DNA from: Harryflintia acetispora
GTDB lineage: Bacteria > Bacillota > Clostridia > Oscillospirales > Ruminococcaceae
Direction: 5' to 3'
Assembly: GCA_004340125.1 (NCBI GenBank)
Contig: SLUK01000007.1
Span: 109,554 to 173,553, forward strand
Length of the DNA stretch: 64,000 bases
Shown piece after piece: positions 52,510-60,806 of this stretch. Below the pieces are notes generated by a model. The model ran no database searches. It was not told where the DNA came from and saw only the letters and a program-made list of their open reading frames with translations. Positions within the stretch are counted from its first letter, which is position 1. Every line of letters starts with the position of its first letter. A program made the position numbers and the translations under genes.

Positions 52510-52770
52510 GGTGCGGACTGCGTCCGCGACCTTAGCCGGGTTTGCTGGCACTCGCCTTGACGGAATCCTTCCTCGGATCAGGAAGGGGAGCAAAAAGCTC
52601 CCAGTGGGAGGTTTTTGCGTGGGGAAACCCTATCAAGGGGTTTCCCCATGGCGGTTTTGCCGCCATCTTCTCCCAACGCGGAAGCTCCAAGCTGTCCGCC
52701 AGTCGCGGACTGATGACGGGTTATTCAGGATCAATGCATCCTTGCCCCGGCACCCCGGGGGTGTTGCTTC
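52510..52770 (+). other. Hairpin-rich intergenic stretch 3' of carB
   Basis: Several near-perfect stems: GTGCGGACTGCGTCCGC, GGGGAAACCC/GGGTTTCCCC (52621-52647), ATGGCGG/CCGCCAT (52648-52666) and CCCCGG/CCGGGG. No credible gene. Confidence 0.6.
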
Positions 52771-53013
52771 GGGGCTGTCCGCCCCGCACCCCGACCCCTT
52801 TCTTTTATTTGAAAAGAAAGGGGGAAAGAAAGCAAACAAAGGAGGGGACGCCCCTCCTTGACCACCCCTCGCGCGACCACGCGCGGACTATACATGTCTA
52901 GCCCGCCGCGAAATGCGAAGCCCCGCTCCGGAAACCCGGAGCGGGGCTTTTTGCCCGCGCAGGCGACTGATGGCAACAACGATTGCACCCCCTTCGGGGG
53001 CCTTTTCCCGCGA
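52771..53013 (+). repeat. Multi-hairpin 3' element, copy B
   Basis: Order of stems: GGGG/CCCC (52771-52785), 12-bp CCCCTTTCTTTT/AAAAGAAAGGGG (52795-52823), GGAGGGG/CCCCTCC (52841-52857), CGCGCG/CGCGCG (52870-52885), 12-bp GCCCCGCTCCGG/CCGGAGCGGGGC (52920-52947) followed by TTTTT, and GGCCCCC/GGGGG near 52987. Near-identical single-stranded linkers are shared with copy A (6939-7150). Confidence 0.87.
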
Positions 53014-53043
53014 AGGGGGTAAGGGCGGCCTCCGGCCGCCAAA

Positions 53044-53223
53044 TTAGTTGTCTACAATTTCTTCTTCCATACTTTCTAATGCGAATTCGCAACACTGTAC
53101 AACGACTTGACTGAAACTGAGTTTCCGTTTGCCAGCCAGCTCATCTAGCTTGTTAATCAAAGTTTTTGGCATGTAAACAGACTTTGTTTCTGAATCGTCT
53201 CCACTTTTTAGCTTGAATGGCAC
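53044..53223 (-). CDS. Small ribbon-helix-helix DNA-binding protein
   Basis: 59 residues from GTG at 53223, with AAAGGGGG 7 bases upstream: MPFKLKSGDDSETKSVYMPK, then TLINKLDELAGKRKLSFSQVV and an acidic C-terminus ending EEEIVDN. The strand KSVYMPKTL followed by helix-turn-helix KLDELAGKRKLSFSQVVVQ fits the CopG/Arc ribbon-helix-helix fold. It is AT-rich compared with its surroundings. Possible target: the palindrome at 53292-53310 upstream. Confidence 0.72.
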   Translation of the reverse strand: MPFKLKSGDDSETKSVYMPKTLINKLDELAGKRKLSFSQVVVQCCEFALESMEEEIVDN

Positions 53224-53254
53224 ACGGATACCCCCTTTCTAAGTATTATTGTAC

Positions 53255-53269
53255 ATTAGAAAGACTAAT
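53255..53269. promoter_or_regulatory. Inverted repeat upstream of the RHH gene
   Basis: ATTAG-AAAGA-CTAAT. TTAGAAA also occurs at 53236 (inverted) and inside the 53292 palindrome, as expected of repeated RHH operators. Confidence 0.45.
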
Positions 53270-53289
53270 AATTATATATTTGAAAACAA

Positions 53290-53318
53290 TTGCTTTTCTA
53301 TTAGAAAAGCAGTATAAT
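53290..53318 (+). promoter_or_regulatory. Plus-strand promoter with palindromic operator
   Basis: TTGCTT, 17 bases, TATAAT. The perfect palindrome GCTTTTCTA-T-TAGAAAAGC (53292-53310) fills the space between -35 and -10, so a repressor bound there would block RNA polymerase. Confidence 0.7.
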
Positions 53319-53324
53319 ATACTT

Positions 53325-53424
53325 GTGGCAACGCCACACCTCAAATATGGGGCTTACCCCCGCCTTCCCCGAAAGGGGGAGAAAGAGGGGCGGGACCCTT
53401 GTCCCGCCCCTCTTCCTTTTCTTC
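53325..53424 (+). ncRNA. Candidate small RNA
   Basis: A ~100-nt transcript is predicted from the promoter at 53290 to a strong hairpin. It holds TGTGGC/GCCACA (53325-53339), CTTCCCC/GGGGGAG and the terminator GAGGGGCGGGAC/GTCCCGCCCCTC (53385-53412) followed by TTCCTTTTC. No open frame with a ribosome site is present. Confidence 0.5.
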
Positions 53425-53459
53425 ATCCTATGGAGTGTTGCCGGTTGCCCCCGGCGCCG

Positions 53460-53771
53460 TTACTCCTGCGCCGAAGGGGCGGCTGCCTCTTCCGGCTGCT
53501 CGTCTTTCTCGTCGGGCTGCTCGTCTTCCTGCTCGGGCTCGGCGTAGTACATCAGCTCGTGCAGCGGGCATTCCAGGACATAACAAATCCTTGCGAGAAT
53601 ATCAAGATCGGCCCTGCGCAGCGTGGCACCGTGCCAGTAACGATTGATCACATCGTATTTGCTGTCGGTATACCTGCACAATGTGCTTTTGCTGACGTTT
53701 AGCTCCGCCATTTTCTCGTCGATCCTCACTAAGATTCTTCCGTGGTCTTGCCCTTGATACATCCTTCTCAT
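53460..53771 (-). CDS. Cro/CI-type HTH regulator with acidic tail
   Basis: 103 residues. The HTH spans RILVRIDEKMAELNVSKSTLCRYTDSKYDVINRYWHGATLRRAD in pieces: helix RIDEKMAELN, turn VSKSTLCRYT, recognition DVINRYWHG. LDILARICYVLECPLHELM closes the domain, as in YozG-like proteins. Residues ~80-103 are an acidic low-complexity tail. It is related to the 6612 protein. AAAGGAGG precedes ATG 53771. Confidence 0.82.
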   Translation of the reverse strand: MRRMYQGQDHGRILVRIDEKMAELNVSKSTLCRYTDSKYDVINRYWHGATLRRADLDILARICYVLECPLHELMYYAEPEQEDEQPDEKDEQPEEAAAPSAQE

Positions 53772-53944
53772 GTTGTTTTCCTCCTTTTTTGTTGTCCCAA
53801 ATGTCGAATATCGTCCGAACCTGACCTGAGCCCCCTTTCTTTAATAAAAGTGGTTTCAGCATAGCACAAGGCTATCCATATTGACATCTACCTTAAAAAG
53901 GGGTACCCTATACAGGGGTAAAAATTTCGAGGGAGATGAGAACG

Positions 53945-54445
53945 GTGCGGCTGAACGAACATGATTACGGGGTGGTCGCCACCCTACAGGAACATCTGCT
54001 GGAAGAGCAGGCGGCGTCCATGCGCCAGACCAAACTTCCGCTGGAGCTGGCTTATTTGCAGTCGCGCCTTGCCGCGCGCTTGCAGAGCGACCCGAGCGAG
54101 ATGACCCGCTATATGGGGCTGCTCGAACAGGAGCAGCAGCTATACGACCCCGGGCGCGCCTTCCGCTATGGGCGGCTGTGCGCCTGGTCGCAGCTTCCGC
54201 AGAAGGAGGGCTTCCTGCACTATCTGCGCTATGAGCATCTGCGCCCACAGGCAATCTATCTTTACGAGCAGCTCCAGGAGAGCTACGAGCGGCTGCGCCA
54301 CGGGCTGGGCTGGGAGAGCGGCGAGCTGCGGGAGTTCACCGAAATGTACCGGGAGCTCAACGGGACGGTACACCGGGAGATCGAGGCGTTTTACAAGCTC
54401 GGCTACCAGGCCGGGCGGCCGGCGACAAGGCCGGCAAAGGAATAG
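53945..54445 (+). CDS. Unknown helical protein
   Basis: About 166 residues, almost all helical and charged (LQEHLLEEQAASMRQTK, EMTRYMGLLEQEQQLYD, RHGLGWESGELREFTEMYREL), with no signal or membrane segment. GTG at 53945 has GGGAG at 9 bases; ATG at 53936 abuts the ribosome site and is less likely. Divergent from the HTH gene, which may regulate it. Not recognised. Confidence 0.62.
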   Translation: MRLNEHDYGVVATLQEHLLEEQAASMRQTKLPLELAYLQSRLAARLQSDPSEMTRYMGLLEQEQQLYDPGRAFRYGRLCAWSQLPQKEGFLHYLRYEHLRPQAIYLYEQLQESYERLRHGLGWESGELREFTEMYRELNGTVHREIEAFYKLGYQAGRPATRPAKE

Positions 54446-54546
54446 GGGATTTTGAAGGGCTTCTCCGGGGGAGGGGCTTTCTTTTTTTCTCCGTTTCGGC
54501 GGGTGGGAAAAATGTGTAAAAAGTTTGTGACCATCCCGGTTTCCCC

Positions 54547-54575
54547 TTGCAAAATACAGCCGATTGTTTTACAAT
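54547..54575 (+). promoter_or_regulatory. Promoter of the glycolytic operon
   Basis: TTGCAA, 17 bases, TACAAT. Confidence 0.75.
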
Positions 54576-54637
54576 AGGTTTGATTGTAGTATGTTTAACA
54601 AGTGGCGTTTCAATAGAAAAGAAAGGGTGTTTTGAAA

Positions 54638-55828
54638 ATGACTTCATTGAACAAAAAATCCGTGGAAGACCTGCCGGTATCGGGCAAGCGCGTACTGGTG
54701 CGCTGTGATTTCAACGTCCCGCTCAAGGACGGCGTGATCACCAACGACAAGCGCATTGTGGCCGCCCTGCCGACCATCAAATATCTGATCGACAAGGGGG
54801 CCCGGGTGATCCTGTGCTCCCACCTCGGCCGCCCGAAGGAGGGCTTCGAGCCCGAGTTTTCCCTGGCCCCGGTCGCCAAGAGGCTCAGCGAGCTGCTGGG
54901 CAAGGAGGTCGCCATGTCGAAGGACGTCATCGGCGAGGACGCCAAGGCGAAGGCCGCGGCTTTAAAGGACGGCGACGTGATGCTGCTGGAGAACGTGCGG
55001 TATCATAAGGAAGAGAAGAAGAACGACCCGGCGTTCGCCAAGGAGCTCGCCTCCCTGGCCGAACTCTATGTCAACGACGCGTTCGGCGCGGCGCACCGCG
55101 CCCACGCCTCCACCGCCGGCGTGGCCGATTACCTGCCCGCCGCCTGCGGCTATCTGATCCAGAAGGAGATCAACTTCATGGGCGGCGCGCTCGAGGACCC
55201 GAAGCGCCCGCTGGTCGCCATCCTGGGCGGCGCGAAGGTGTCCGACAAGATCGGCGTGATCGAGAACCTTATTAATAAGGTAGACACCCTGATTGTCGGC
55301 GGCGGCATGGCCTACACCTTCTTCAAGGCGCAGGGGCACACCATCGGCACCTCGATCTGTGAGGACGACAAGGTGGAGCTGGCCCGCGAGATGATGAAGA
55401 AGGCCGAAGAGAAGGGCGTCAAGTTCCTGCTGCCGGTGGACAACATGGTCGGCAACGAGTTCAAGGAGGACTGCGAGCGCAAGCTGGTCGAGTCCGACGA
55501 CATCCCGGACGGCTGGATGGGGATGGACATCGGCCCGAAGTCGATCGCCCTCTTCTGCGAGGCGATCAAGGGCGCCGGCACCGTGATCTGGAACGGGCCG
55601 ATGGGCGTGTTCGAGTTTAAGCCCTTTGCCGAGGGTACCCTGGAGATCGCCAAGGCGGTCGCGGACAGCGGCGCCATCTCGATCATCGGCGGCGGCGACT
55701 CGGTCGCGGCGGTGACCAAGCTGGGCTTCGCGGACAAGATGTCCCACATCTCGACCGGCGGCGGCGCGTCCCTCGAGTTCCTCGAGGGCAAAGAGCTCCC
55801 CGGAATCGCCTGCCTGAACGATAAGTAA
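54638..55828 (+). CDS. pgk: Phosphoglycerate kinase
   Basis: 396 residues. RVLVRCDFNVPLKDG and LCSHLGRPKEG bind substrate, ATP is bound by the AILGGAKVSDKIGV and GGGDSVAAV segments, and the C-terminus has STGGGASLEFLEGKELPG. ATG at 54638 is favoured over the TTG at 54632. First gene of pgk-(membrane protein)-tpiA-gpmI. Confidence 0.97.
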   Translation: MTSLNKKSVEDLPVSGKRVLVRCDFNVPLKDGVITNDKRIVAALPTIKYLIDKGARVILCSHLGRPKEGFEPEFSLAPVAKRLSELLGKEVAMSKDVIGEDAKAKAAALKDGDVMLLENVRYHKEEKKNDPAFAKELASLAELYVNDAFGAAHRAHASTAGVADYLPAACGYLIQKEINFMGGALEDPKRPLVAILGGAKVSDKIGVIENLINKVDTLIVGGGMAYTFFKAQGHTIGTSICEDDKVELAREMMKKAEEKGVKFLLPVDNMVGNEFKEDCERKLVESDDIPDGWMGMDIGPKSIALFCEAIKGAGTVIWNGPMGVFEFKPFAEGTLEIAKAVADSGAISIIGGGDSVAAVTKLGFADKMSHISTGGGASLEFLEGKELPGIACLNDK

Positions 55829-55839
55829 TGATTTGAAAG

Positions 55840-55873
55840 CGAAAGACGTGGGGGAAACGCCACGTCTTTCGCA
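55840..55873 (+). repeat. Intercistronic hairpin after pgk
   Basis: GCGAAAGACGTG pairs perfectly with CACGTCTTTCGC around GGGGAAACG. No T-tract; likely an mRNA stabiliser or partial terminator. Confidence 0.65.
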
Positions 55874-55921
55874 ATATAGCCTTCTCCCGCCCGTTGGGCT
55901 GGTGAGGAGCGGGAGGAAACG

Positions 55922-56461
55922 ATGCACTTTTTTTACCCCTTTTATTACGACTACCACGTCACTTGGGAGCTGCTGGGCGCGCTGGCCTCGTTGGCCGGGG
56001 TCGCGCTCTATGTGCTACGCGCGCTGGGGCTGTACCGGATGTCGAAGAACACCGGGCTGGGCCGCGCGTGGTTTGCCTGGGTCCCCTTCCTGCACGAGTA
56101 CCAGTGCGCCAGGATGGGGGACCGCGCGCGCAAGGCGCAGGGCAAGACCGAGTTTTTATGCAGCCTTACCATCGCGGTGGGGGTCATCGCGGTGGCGGGC
56201 TTCGTGCTGCGCCCGATCTTCTGGCACATCTTTTTGGTGGGCTGGATTTTCAGGCTCGCCTATTCGCTGGTGGGGCTTTGCTGGCTGGTGGCAAGCGTGC
56301 TGGCCGACTACTGGCTCTATACCGATTTTGAGCCGTCGATGGCGGCGCTCTACACCATCCTGTCGGTGCTGCGCCTGGATGGGATCGCCAAGTTCCTGAT
56401 CCGCAGCAATGTGCCGGTCGGGGTGGCGGGCGTGTGTATCCCCAAGCAGCCGAAATATTAA
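55922..56461 (+). CDS. Unknown four-helix membrane protein
   Basis: 179 residues with about four membrane segments (~14-35, 74-95, 98-125, 130-150 approx.). The stretch RMSKNTGLGRAWFAWVPFLHEYQCARMGDRARK resembles the loop of DUF5684-like proteins (Lys-Thr-Gly then W...P-x-x), but no firm family. GGGAGGAAACG precedes ATG. It is inserted between pgk and tpiA, so it is expressed with glycolysis. Confidence 0.7.
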   Translation: MHFFYPFYYDYHVTWELLGALASLAGVALYVLRALGLYRMSKNTGLGRAWFAWVPFLHEYQCARMGDRARKAQGKTEFLCSLTIAVGVIAVAGFVLRPIFWHIFLVGWIFRLAYSLVGLCWLVASVLADYWLYTDFEPSMAALYTILSVLRLDGIAKFLIRSNVPVGVAGVCIPKQPKY

Positions 56462-56495
56462 ATATAAGATAAGAAGACAAAGGAGTTAAAACGTT

Positions 56496-57263
<768 letters not shown>

Positions 57264-57292
57264 AATTCGCTGAGAAAGGCAAGGTTCATACT

Positions 57293-58810
57293 ATGAAAAA
57301 ACCTGTTGCACTCATCATCATGGATGGGTACGGCTATAATCCCGACAGCTACGGCAACGCGATTGCCGCGGCCAATACCCCCACCATGGACAAGCTGATG
57401 GCCTCCTGCCCGCACACCCTGATCGGCGCGTCCGGGATGGACGTGGGCCTTCCCGACGGGCAGATGGGCAACTCCGAGGTCGGGCATACCAACATCGGCG
57501 CCGGGCGGATCGTCTACCAGGAGCTGACCAGGATCACCAAGGCGATCAGCGAGGGGACCTTCTTCGAGAACGAGGCGCTCTGCGGCGCGATGGACAACTG
57601 CAAGCAGAACGGGGGCGCTTTGCACCTGATGGGCCTGCTCTCGGACGGCGGGGTGCACAGCCACAACAAGCACCTCTACGGGCTGCTCGAGATGGCCAAG
57701 AAAAAAGGCCTCGATAAGGTCTATGTGCACTGTTTCCTCGACGGGCGGGACGTTCCCCCCTCCTCGGGCGCAGACTATGTCAAGGAGCTCCACGACAAGA
57801 TGGAGGAGCTCGGCGTCGGCAGGATCGCCAGCGTGATGGGCCGCTACTACGCCATGGACCGCGACAACCGCTGGGAGCGGGTGCAGAAGGCCTATGATGC
57901 GATGGTGCTGGGTCAGGGCGGCCATGCCGCCTGCCCGTATGAGGCGGTCAAGAAGTCCTATGAAGAGGGCGTGACCGACGAGTTCGTGATCCCCTTCGTG
58001 GTGGAGGGGATGGAGCCGATCAAAAACGGCGACTCGGTGGTGTTCTTTAATTTCCGCCCCGACCGTGCGCGCGAGATCACCCGCACCTTCGTCGATCCGG
58101 ACTTCGACGGCTTTGCGCGGCGTGACGGCGCGCTGGACCTCTATTTCGTCTGCATGACCCAGTACGACGCGACCATGCCGAACGTGCACGTCGCCTTTAA
58201 GCCCCAGTCGCTCAAGAACACCTTCGGCGAATACATCTCCCAGAAGGGCCTCCATCAGCTGCGCATCGCCGAGACCGAGAAGTACGCCCACGTCACCTTC
58301 TTCTTCAACGGCGGCGTCGAGGCGACCTATCCCGGCGAGGACCGCGCGCTGATCGCCTCCCCGAAGGTGGCCACCTACGACCTCAAGCCCGAGATGAGCG
58401 CCTATGAGGTGACCGACGAGCTGCTTCGCCGGATTGCCAGCGACAAGTACGACGTCATCGTTCTCAACTTCGCCAACTGCGACATGGTCGGGCATACCGG
58501 CGTGTTCGAGGCGGCCGAGAAGGCGGTCGAGGCGGTGGACGAGTGCCTGGGCAAGGTGGTGGACGCCATCCTCGCAAAGGGCGGCGCCGCGCTGATCACG
58601 GCCGACCACGGCAACGCCGACAAGATGTACGAGCCAGACGGCTCCCCCTTCACCGCGCACACCACCAACCAGGTTCCGCTGGTGGTGGCGGGGTACCCGT
58701 GTAAGCTGCGCGAGGGGGGAAGGCTTGCCGACCTCGCGCCCACCATGCTGAAAATCCTCGGACTGCCGCAGCCGGCCGAGATGGACGGCAAGTCGATCAT
58801 CCTGGATTGA
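57293..58810 (+). CDS. gpmI: 2,3-bisphosphoglycerate-independent phosphoglycerate mutase
   Basis: 505 residues. Metal and Ser nucleophile in DGQMGNSEVGHTNIGAGR, MDGYG at the N-terminus, LDGRDVPPSSG, and the metal cluster NCDMVGHTG and ADHGNAD. Last gene of the glycolytic operon. Confidence 0.97.
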   Translation: MKKPVALIIMDGYGYNPDSYGNAIAAANTPTMDKLMASCPHTLIGASGMDVGLPDGQMGNSEVGHTNIGAGRIVYQELTRITKAISEGTFFENEALCGAMDNCKQNGGALHLMGLLSDGGVHSHNKHLYGLLEMAKKKGLDKVYVHCFLDGRDVPPSSGADYVKELHDKMEELGVGRIASVMGRYYAMDRDNRWERVQKAYDAMVLGQGGHAACPYEAVKKSYEEGVTDEFVIPFVVEGMEPIKNGDSVVFFNFRPDRAREITRTFVDPDFDGFARRDGALDLYFVCMTQYDATMPNVHVAFKPQSLKNTFGEYISQKGLHQLRIAETEKYAHVTFFFNGGVEATYPGEDRALIASPKVATYDLKPEMSAYEVTDELLRRIASDKYDVIVLNFANCDMVGHTGVFEAAEKAVEAVDECLGKVVDAILAKGGAALITADHGNADKMYEPDGSPFTAHTTNQVPLVVAGYPCKLREGGRLADLAPTMLKILGLPQPAEMDGKSIILD

Positions 58811-58829
58811 CAGGGCTTTAACAAGCACA

Positions 58830-58860
58830 AAACCCGCAGAGCTTCTGCGGGTTTTTTCTT
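58830..58860 (+). terminator. Terminator of the glycolytic operon
   Basis: AAACCCGCAGA/TCTGCGGGTTTTTT around GCT. Confidence 0.9.
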
Positions 58861-58898
58861 TTCAGGATCGAAATTGGCAGAAAACTCAGGTGGAATGC

Positions 58899-58927
58899 TT
58901 GGATATGGCGCGGGGGTTTGATATAAT
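58899..58927 (+). promoter_or_regulatory. Promoter P1 of the SAM hydrolase operon
   Basis: TTGGAT, 17 bases, TATAAT. Confidence 0.65.
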
Positions 58928-58958
58928 AAAGATAGACGGACTGGTTGGTCCGCTTCGG

Positions 58959-58988
58959 TTGACAAGCCTGATCCGAAAAGACTATAAT
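58959..58988 (+). promoter_or_regulatory. Promoter P2 of the SAM hydrolase operon
   Basis: TTGACA, 18 bases, TATAAT. A GTCTCAAG/CTTGAGAC hairpin and AAAGCC/GGCTTTT follow in the leader. No known riboswitch fold was recognised. Confidence 0.72.
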
Positions 58989-59054
58989 AAACCTATAGTC
59001 TCAAGCGAAACTTGAGACATAAAGCCGTCGGCTTTTGGGAAAGGAGAGCATAAC

Positions 59055-59912
59055 ATGGGACATCCCCTGTTGTTTCAAACCGATTTCGGCCTCGCGGACG
59101 GGGCGGTCAGCGCCATGTACGGCGTCGCCTATTCGGTGAGCGAGGATCTCAAGATAAGCAACCTCACCCATGAAATTACCCCCTATGACATCTGGGAGGC
59201 CAGCTACCGCCTGATCCAGACGGTGCAGTACTGGCCCGCCGGGACGGTCTTCGTCTCGGTGGTGGACCCCGGCGTGGGCTCGACGCGGCGCTCGATCGTG
59301 GTCGAGACCAGCAGCGGGCAGTATGTGGTCTCCCCGGACAACGGCACCCTGACCCATGTCAAGCGCATGTGCGGGGTCGTCGCCGCGCGGGTGATCGACG
59401 AGAGCGTCAACCGCCTGCCGAATTCCGGCGAGAGCTATACCTTCCACGGGCGGGATATCTACGCCTATACCGGCGCGCGGCTGGCTTCCGGGGTGATCAC
59501 CTTTGAGCAGGTCGGGCCCGAGGTGCCCGTCGACAGTGTGGTCGAGCTGCCGGTCGTCGAGGCCAGGCGGGAGGGCGACCTGGTCGCCGGCACCATCGAC
59601 GTGTTGGACGTGCGCTTCGGCAGCCTGTGGACCAACATCCCGCGCGAGATGTTCCTTGCGCTGGGGCTCGGGCACGGCAGCCGGGTCGAGGTGACCATCA
59701 CCAACGACACGCGGCATATCTATAAGAATATCCTGGTTTACGCCAAGTCCTTCGCGGACGTCTACGTCGGCGAGCCGCTGGTTTACGTCAACAGCCTGGA
59801 CAATATCGCGGTGGCCATCAACCAGGGGTCGTTTGCCAAGGCCTACAACATCGGGACCGGGAACTCCTGGAAGATCCAGATTCGTAAAGCGCCGAAAATT
59901 ATTTACGAATAA
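59055..59912 (+). CDS. SAM hydroxide adenosyltransferase (DUF62 family)
   Basis: 285 residues, the fluorinase/chlorinase-like family that adds hydroxide to S-adenosylmethionine, giving adenosine and methionine. Motifs: LFQTDFGLADGAVSAMYG with the Asp pair, SVVDPGVGSTRR, VVSPDNGTLT and FHGRDIYAY. It lacks the insertion of fluorinases, so hydrolysis is likely. It is followed by an ECF transporter, and its 3' end has been copied in tandem (59895-60070). Confidence 0.9.
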   Translation: MGHPLLFQTDFGLADGAVSAMYGVAYSVSEDLKISNLTHEITPYDIWEASYRLIQTVQYWPAGTVFVSVVDPGVGSTRRSIVVETSSGQYVVSPDNGTLTHVKRMCGVVAARVIDESVNRLPNSGESYTFHGRDIYAYTGARLASGVITFEQVGPEVPVDSVVELPVVEARREGDLVAGTIDVLDVRFGSLWTNIPREMFLALGLGHGSRVEVTITNDTRHIYKNILVYAKSFADVYVGEPLVYVNSLDNIAVAINQGSFAKAYNIGTGNSWKIQIRKAPKIIYE

Positions 59913-60070
59913 TAACTGATTGTGCGGTTCGGCGCTTTGAGCGCACGAAAATTATTTACGAATAATAACTGATTGTGCGGTTCGGCGCTTTGAGCGCACG
60001 AAAATCATTTACGAATAATGATTGATTGTGCGGTTCGGCGCTTTGAGCGCACGAAGATCATATACGAATA
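59895..60070 (+). repeat. 53-bp tandem repeat, 3.3 copies
   Basis: Units begin at 59895, 59948 and 60001; a partial fourth at 60054. Each begins AAAATTATTTACGAATAA, the last codons of the SAM hydrolase, and ends GGCGCTTTGAGCGCACG. Copies 1 and 2 are identical; copy 3 differs at a few bases in the first hairpin. Confidence 0.9.
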
Positions 60071-60139
60071 ACCACAGAGGTGGAAGACGGGACATCCCCG
60101 TTTGACATAACGCTTTTAACAGTTTGGGAGGGAAACAAC

Positions 60140-60691
60140 ATGAACAAGAAATTTTCCATCAAGACGGTCGTCGCCATCGGCATCGGCGCGGCGGTGTTCG
60201 TGGTCCTGGGCCGTTTCGCGGCGATTCCGACCCCGATTCCGAACACCACCATCAACACCCAGTACGCCTTCCTGGCGGTGATGGCCATGCTCTTCGGCCC
60301 GCTTGCCGGGGCGCTCATCGCCTTCATCGGCCACCTGCTGATCGACCTGACCGCCTACGGCTCGCCCTGGATGAGCTGGATCTTCGCCTCCGGCGTGGCC
60401 GGCCTGCTGATGGGCCTGTTTATGAAGAAGATCGACGTTTCTAACGGCGAGTTCGGCAAGAAGGAGATCATCACCTTCAACGTGGCGCAGGTCATTGCGC
60501 ACGCCGTCGCCTGGATCCTGGTCGCCCCGGCGCTGGACGTGGTGATCTATGCCGAGGTGGCCAGCAAGGTCTTCACCCAGGGCATCGTCGCCTTCATCGC
60601 CAACGTGATCACCACCGGTGTGATCGGCACCATCCTGGCGGTCGCCTATGCCAAGACCCGCACCAAGAAGGGCAGCCTGGATAAGGAATAA
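60140..60691 (+). CDS. UPF0397-type ECF transporter S component
   Basis: 183 residues and about five membrane segments. The start KTVVAIGIGAAVFVVLGRFAAIPT and INTQYAFLAVMAMLFGPLAGALIAFIGH are the UPF0397 signature (ECF_trnsprt-type S subunit). The substrate is not known; the neighbouring SAM hydrolase suggests adenosine-, purine- or methionine-related compounds. GGGAGGG precedes the ATG. Confidence 0.88.
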   Translation: MNKKFSIKTVVAIGIGAAVFVVLGRFAAIPTPIPNTTINTQYAFLAVMAMLFGPLAGALIAFIGHLLIDLTAYGSPWMSWIFASGVAGLLMGLFMKKIDVSNGEFGKKEIITFNVAQVIAHAVAWILVAPALDVVIYAEVASKVFTQGIVAFIANVITTGVIGTILAVAYAKTRTKKGSLDKE

Positions 60692-60806
60692 GCGCACAAA
60701 GCGTTACGGCGGATGGAGGGACTGGAAAGCCCCTCCATCGCCATGTGTGGAAGGATTAGAGAACGGCCCCGGGCGCTCGCCTGGCCGGAAAGGCTGGTAA
60801 CACAGG

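Noticed and set aside
53217..53702. Plus-strand open frame of 161 codons over the RHH/small RNA region
   Set aside because: It crosses a promoter, a terminator and the antisense of the HTH gene, and has no convincing ribosome site.
58922..59054. SAM riboswitch upstream of the SAM hydrolase
   Set aside because: The hairpins present are short and no SAM-I, SAM-II or SAM-III core is visible.
59895..60070. Possible CRISPR-like repeats
   Set aside because: Units are directly adjacent with no spacers and derive from the gene end; no cas genes nearby.
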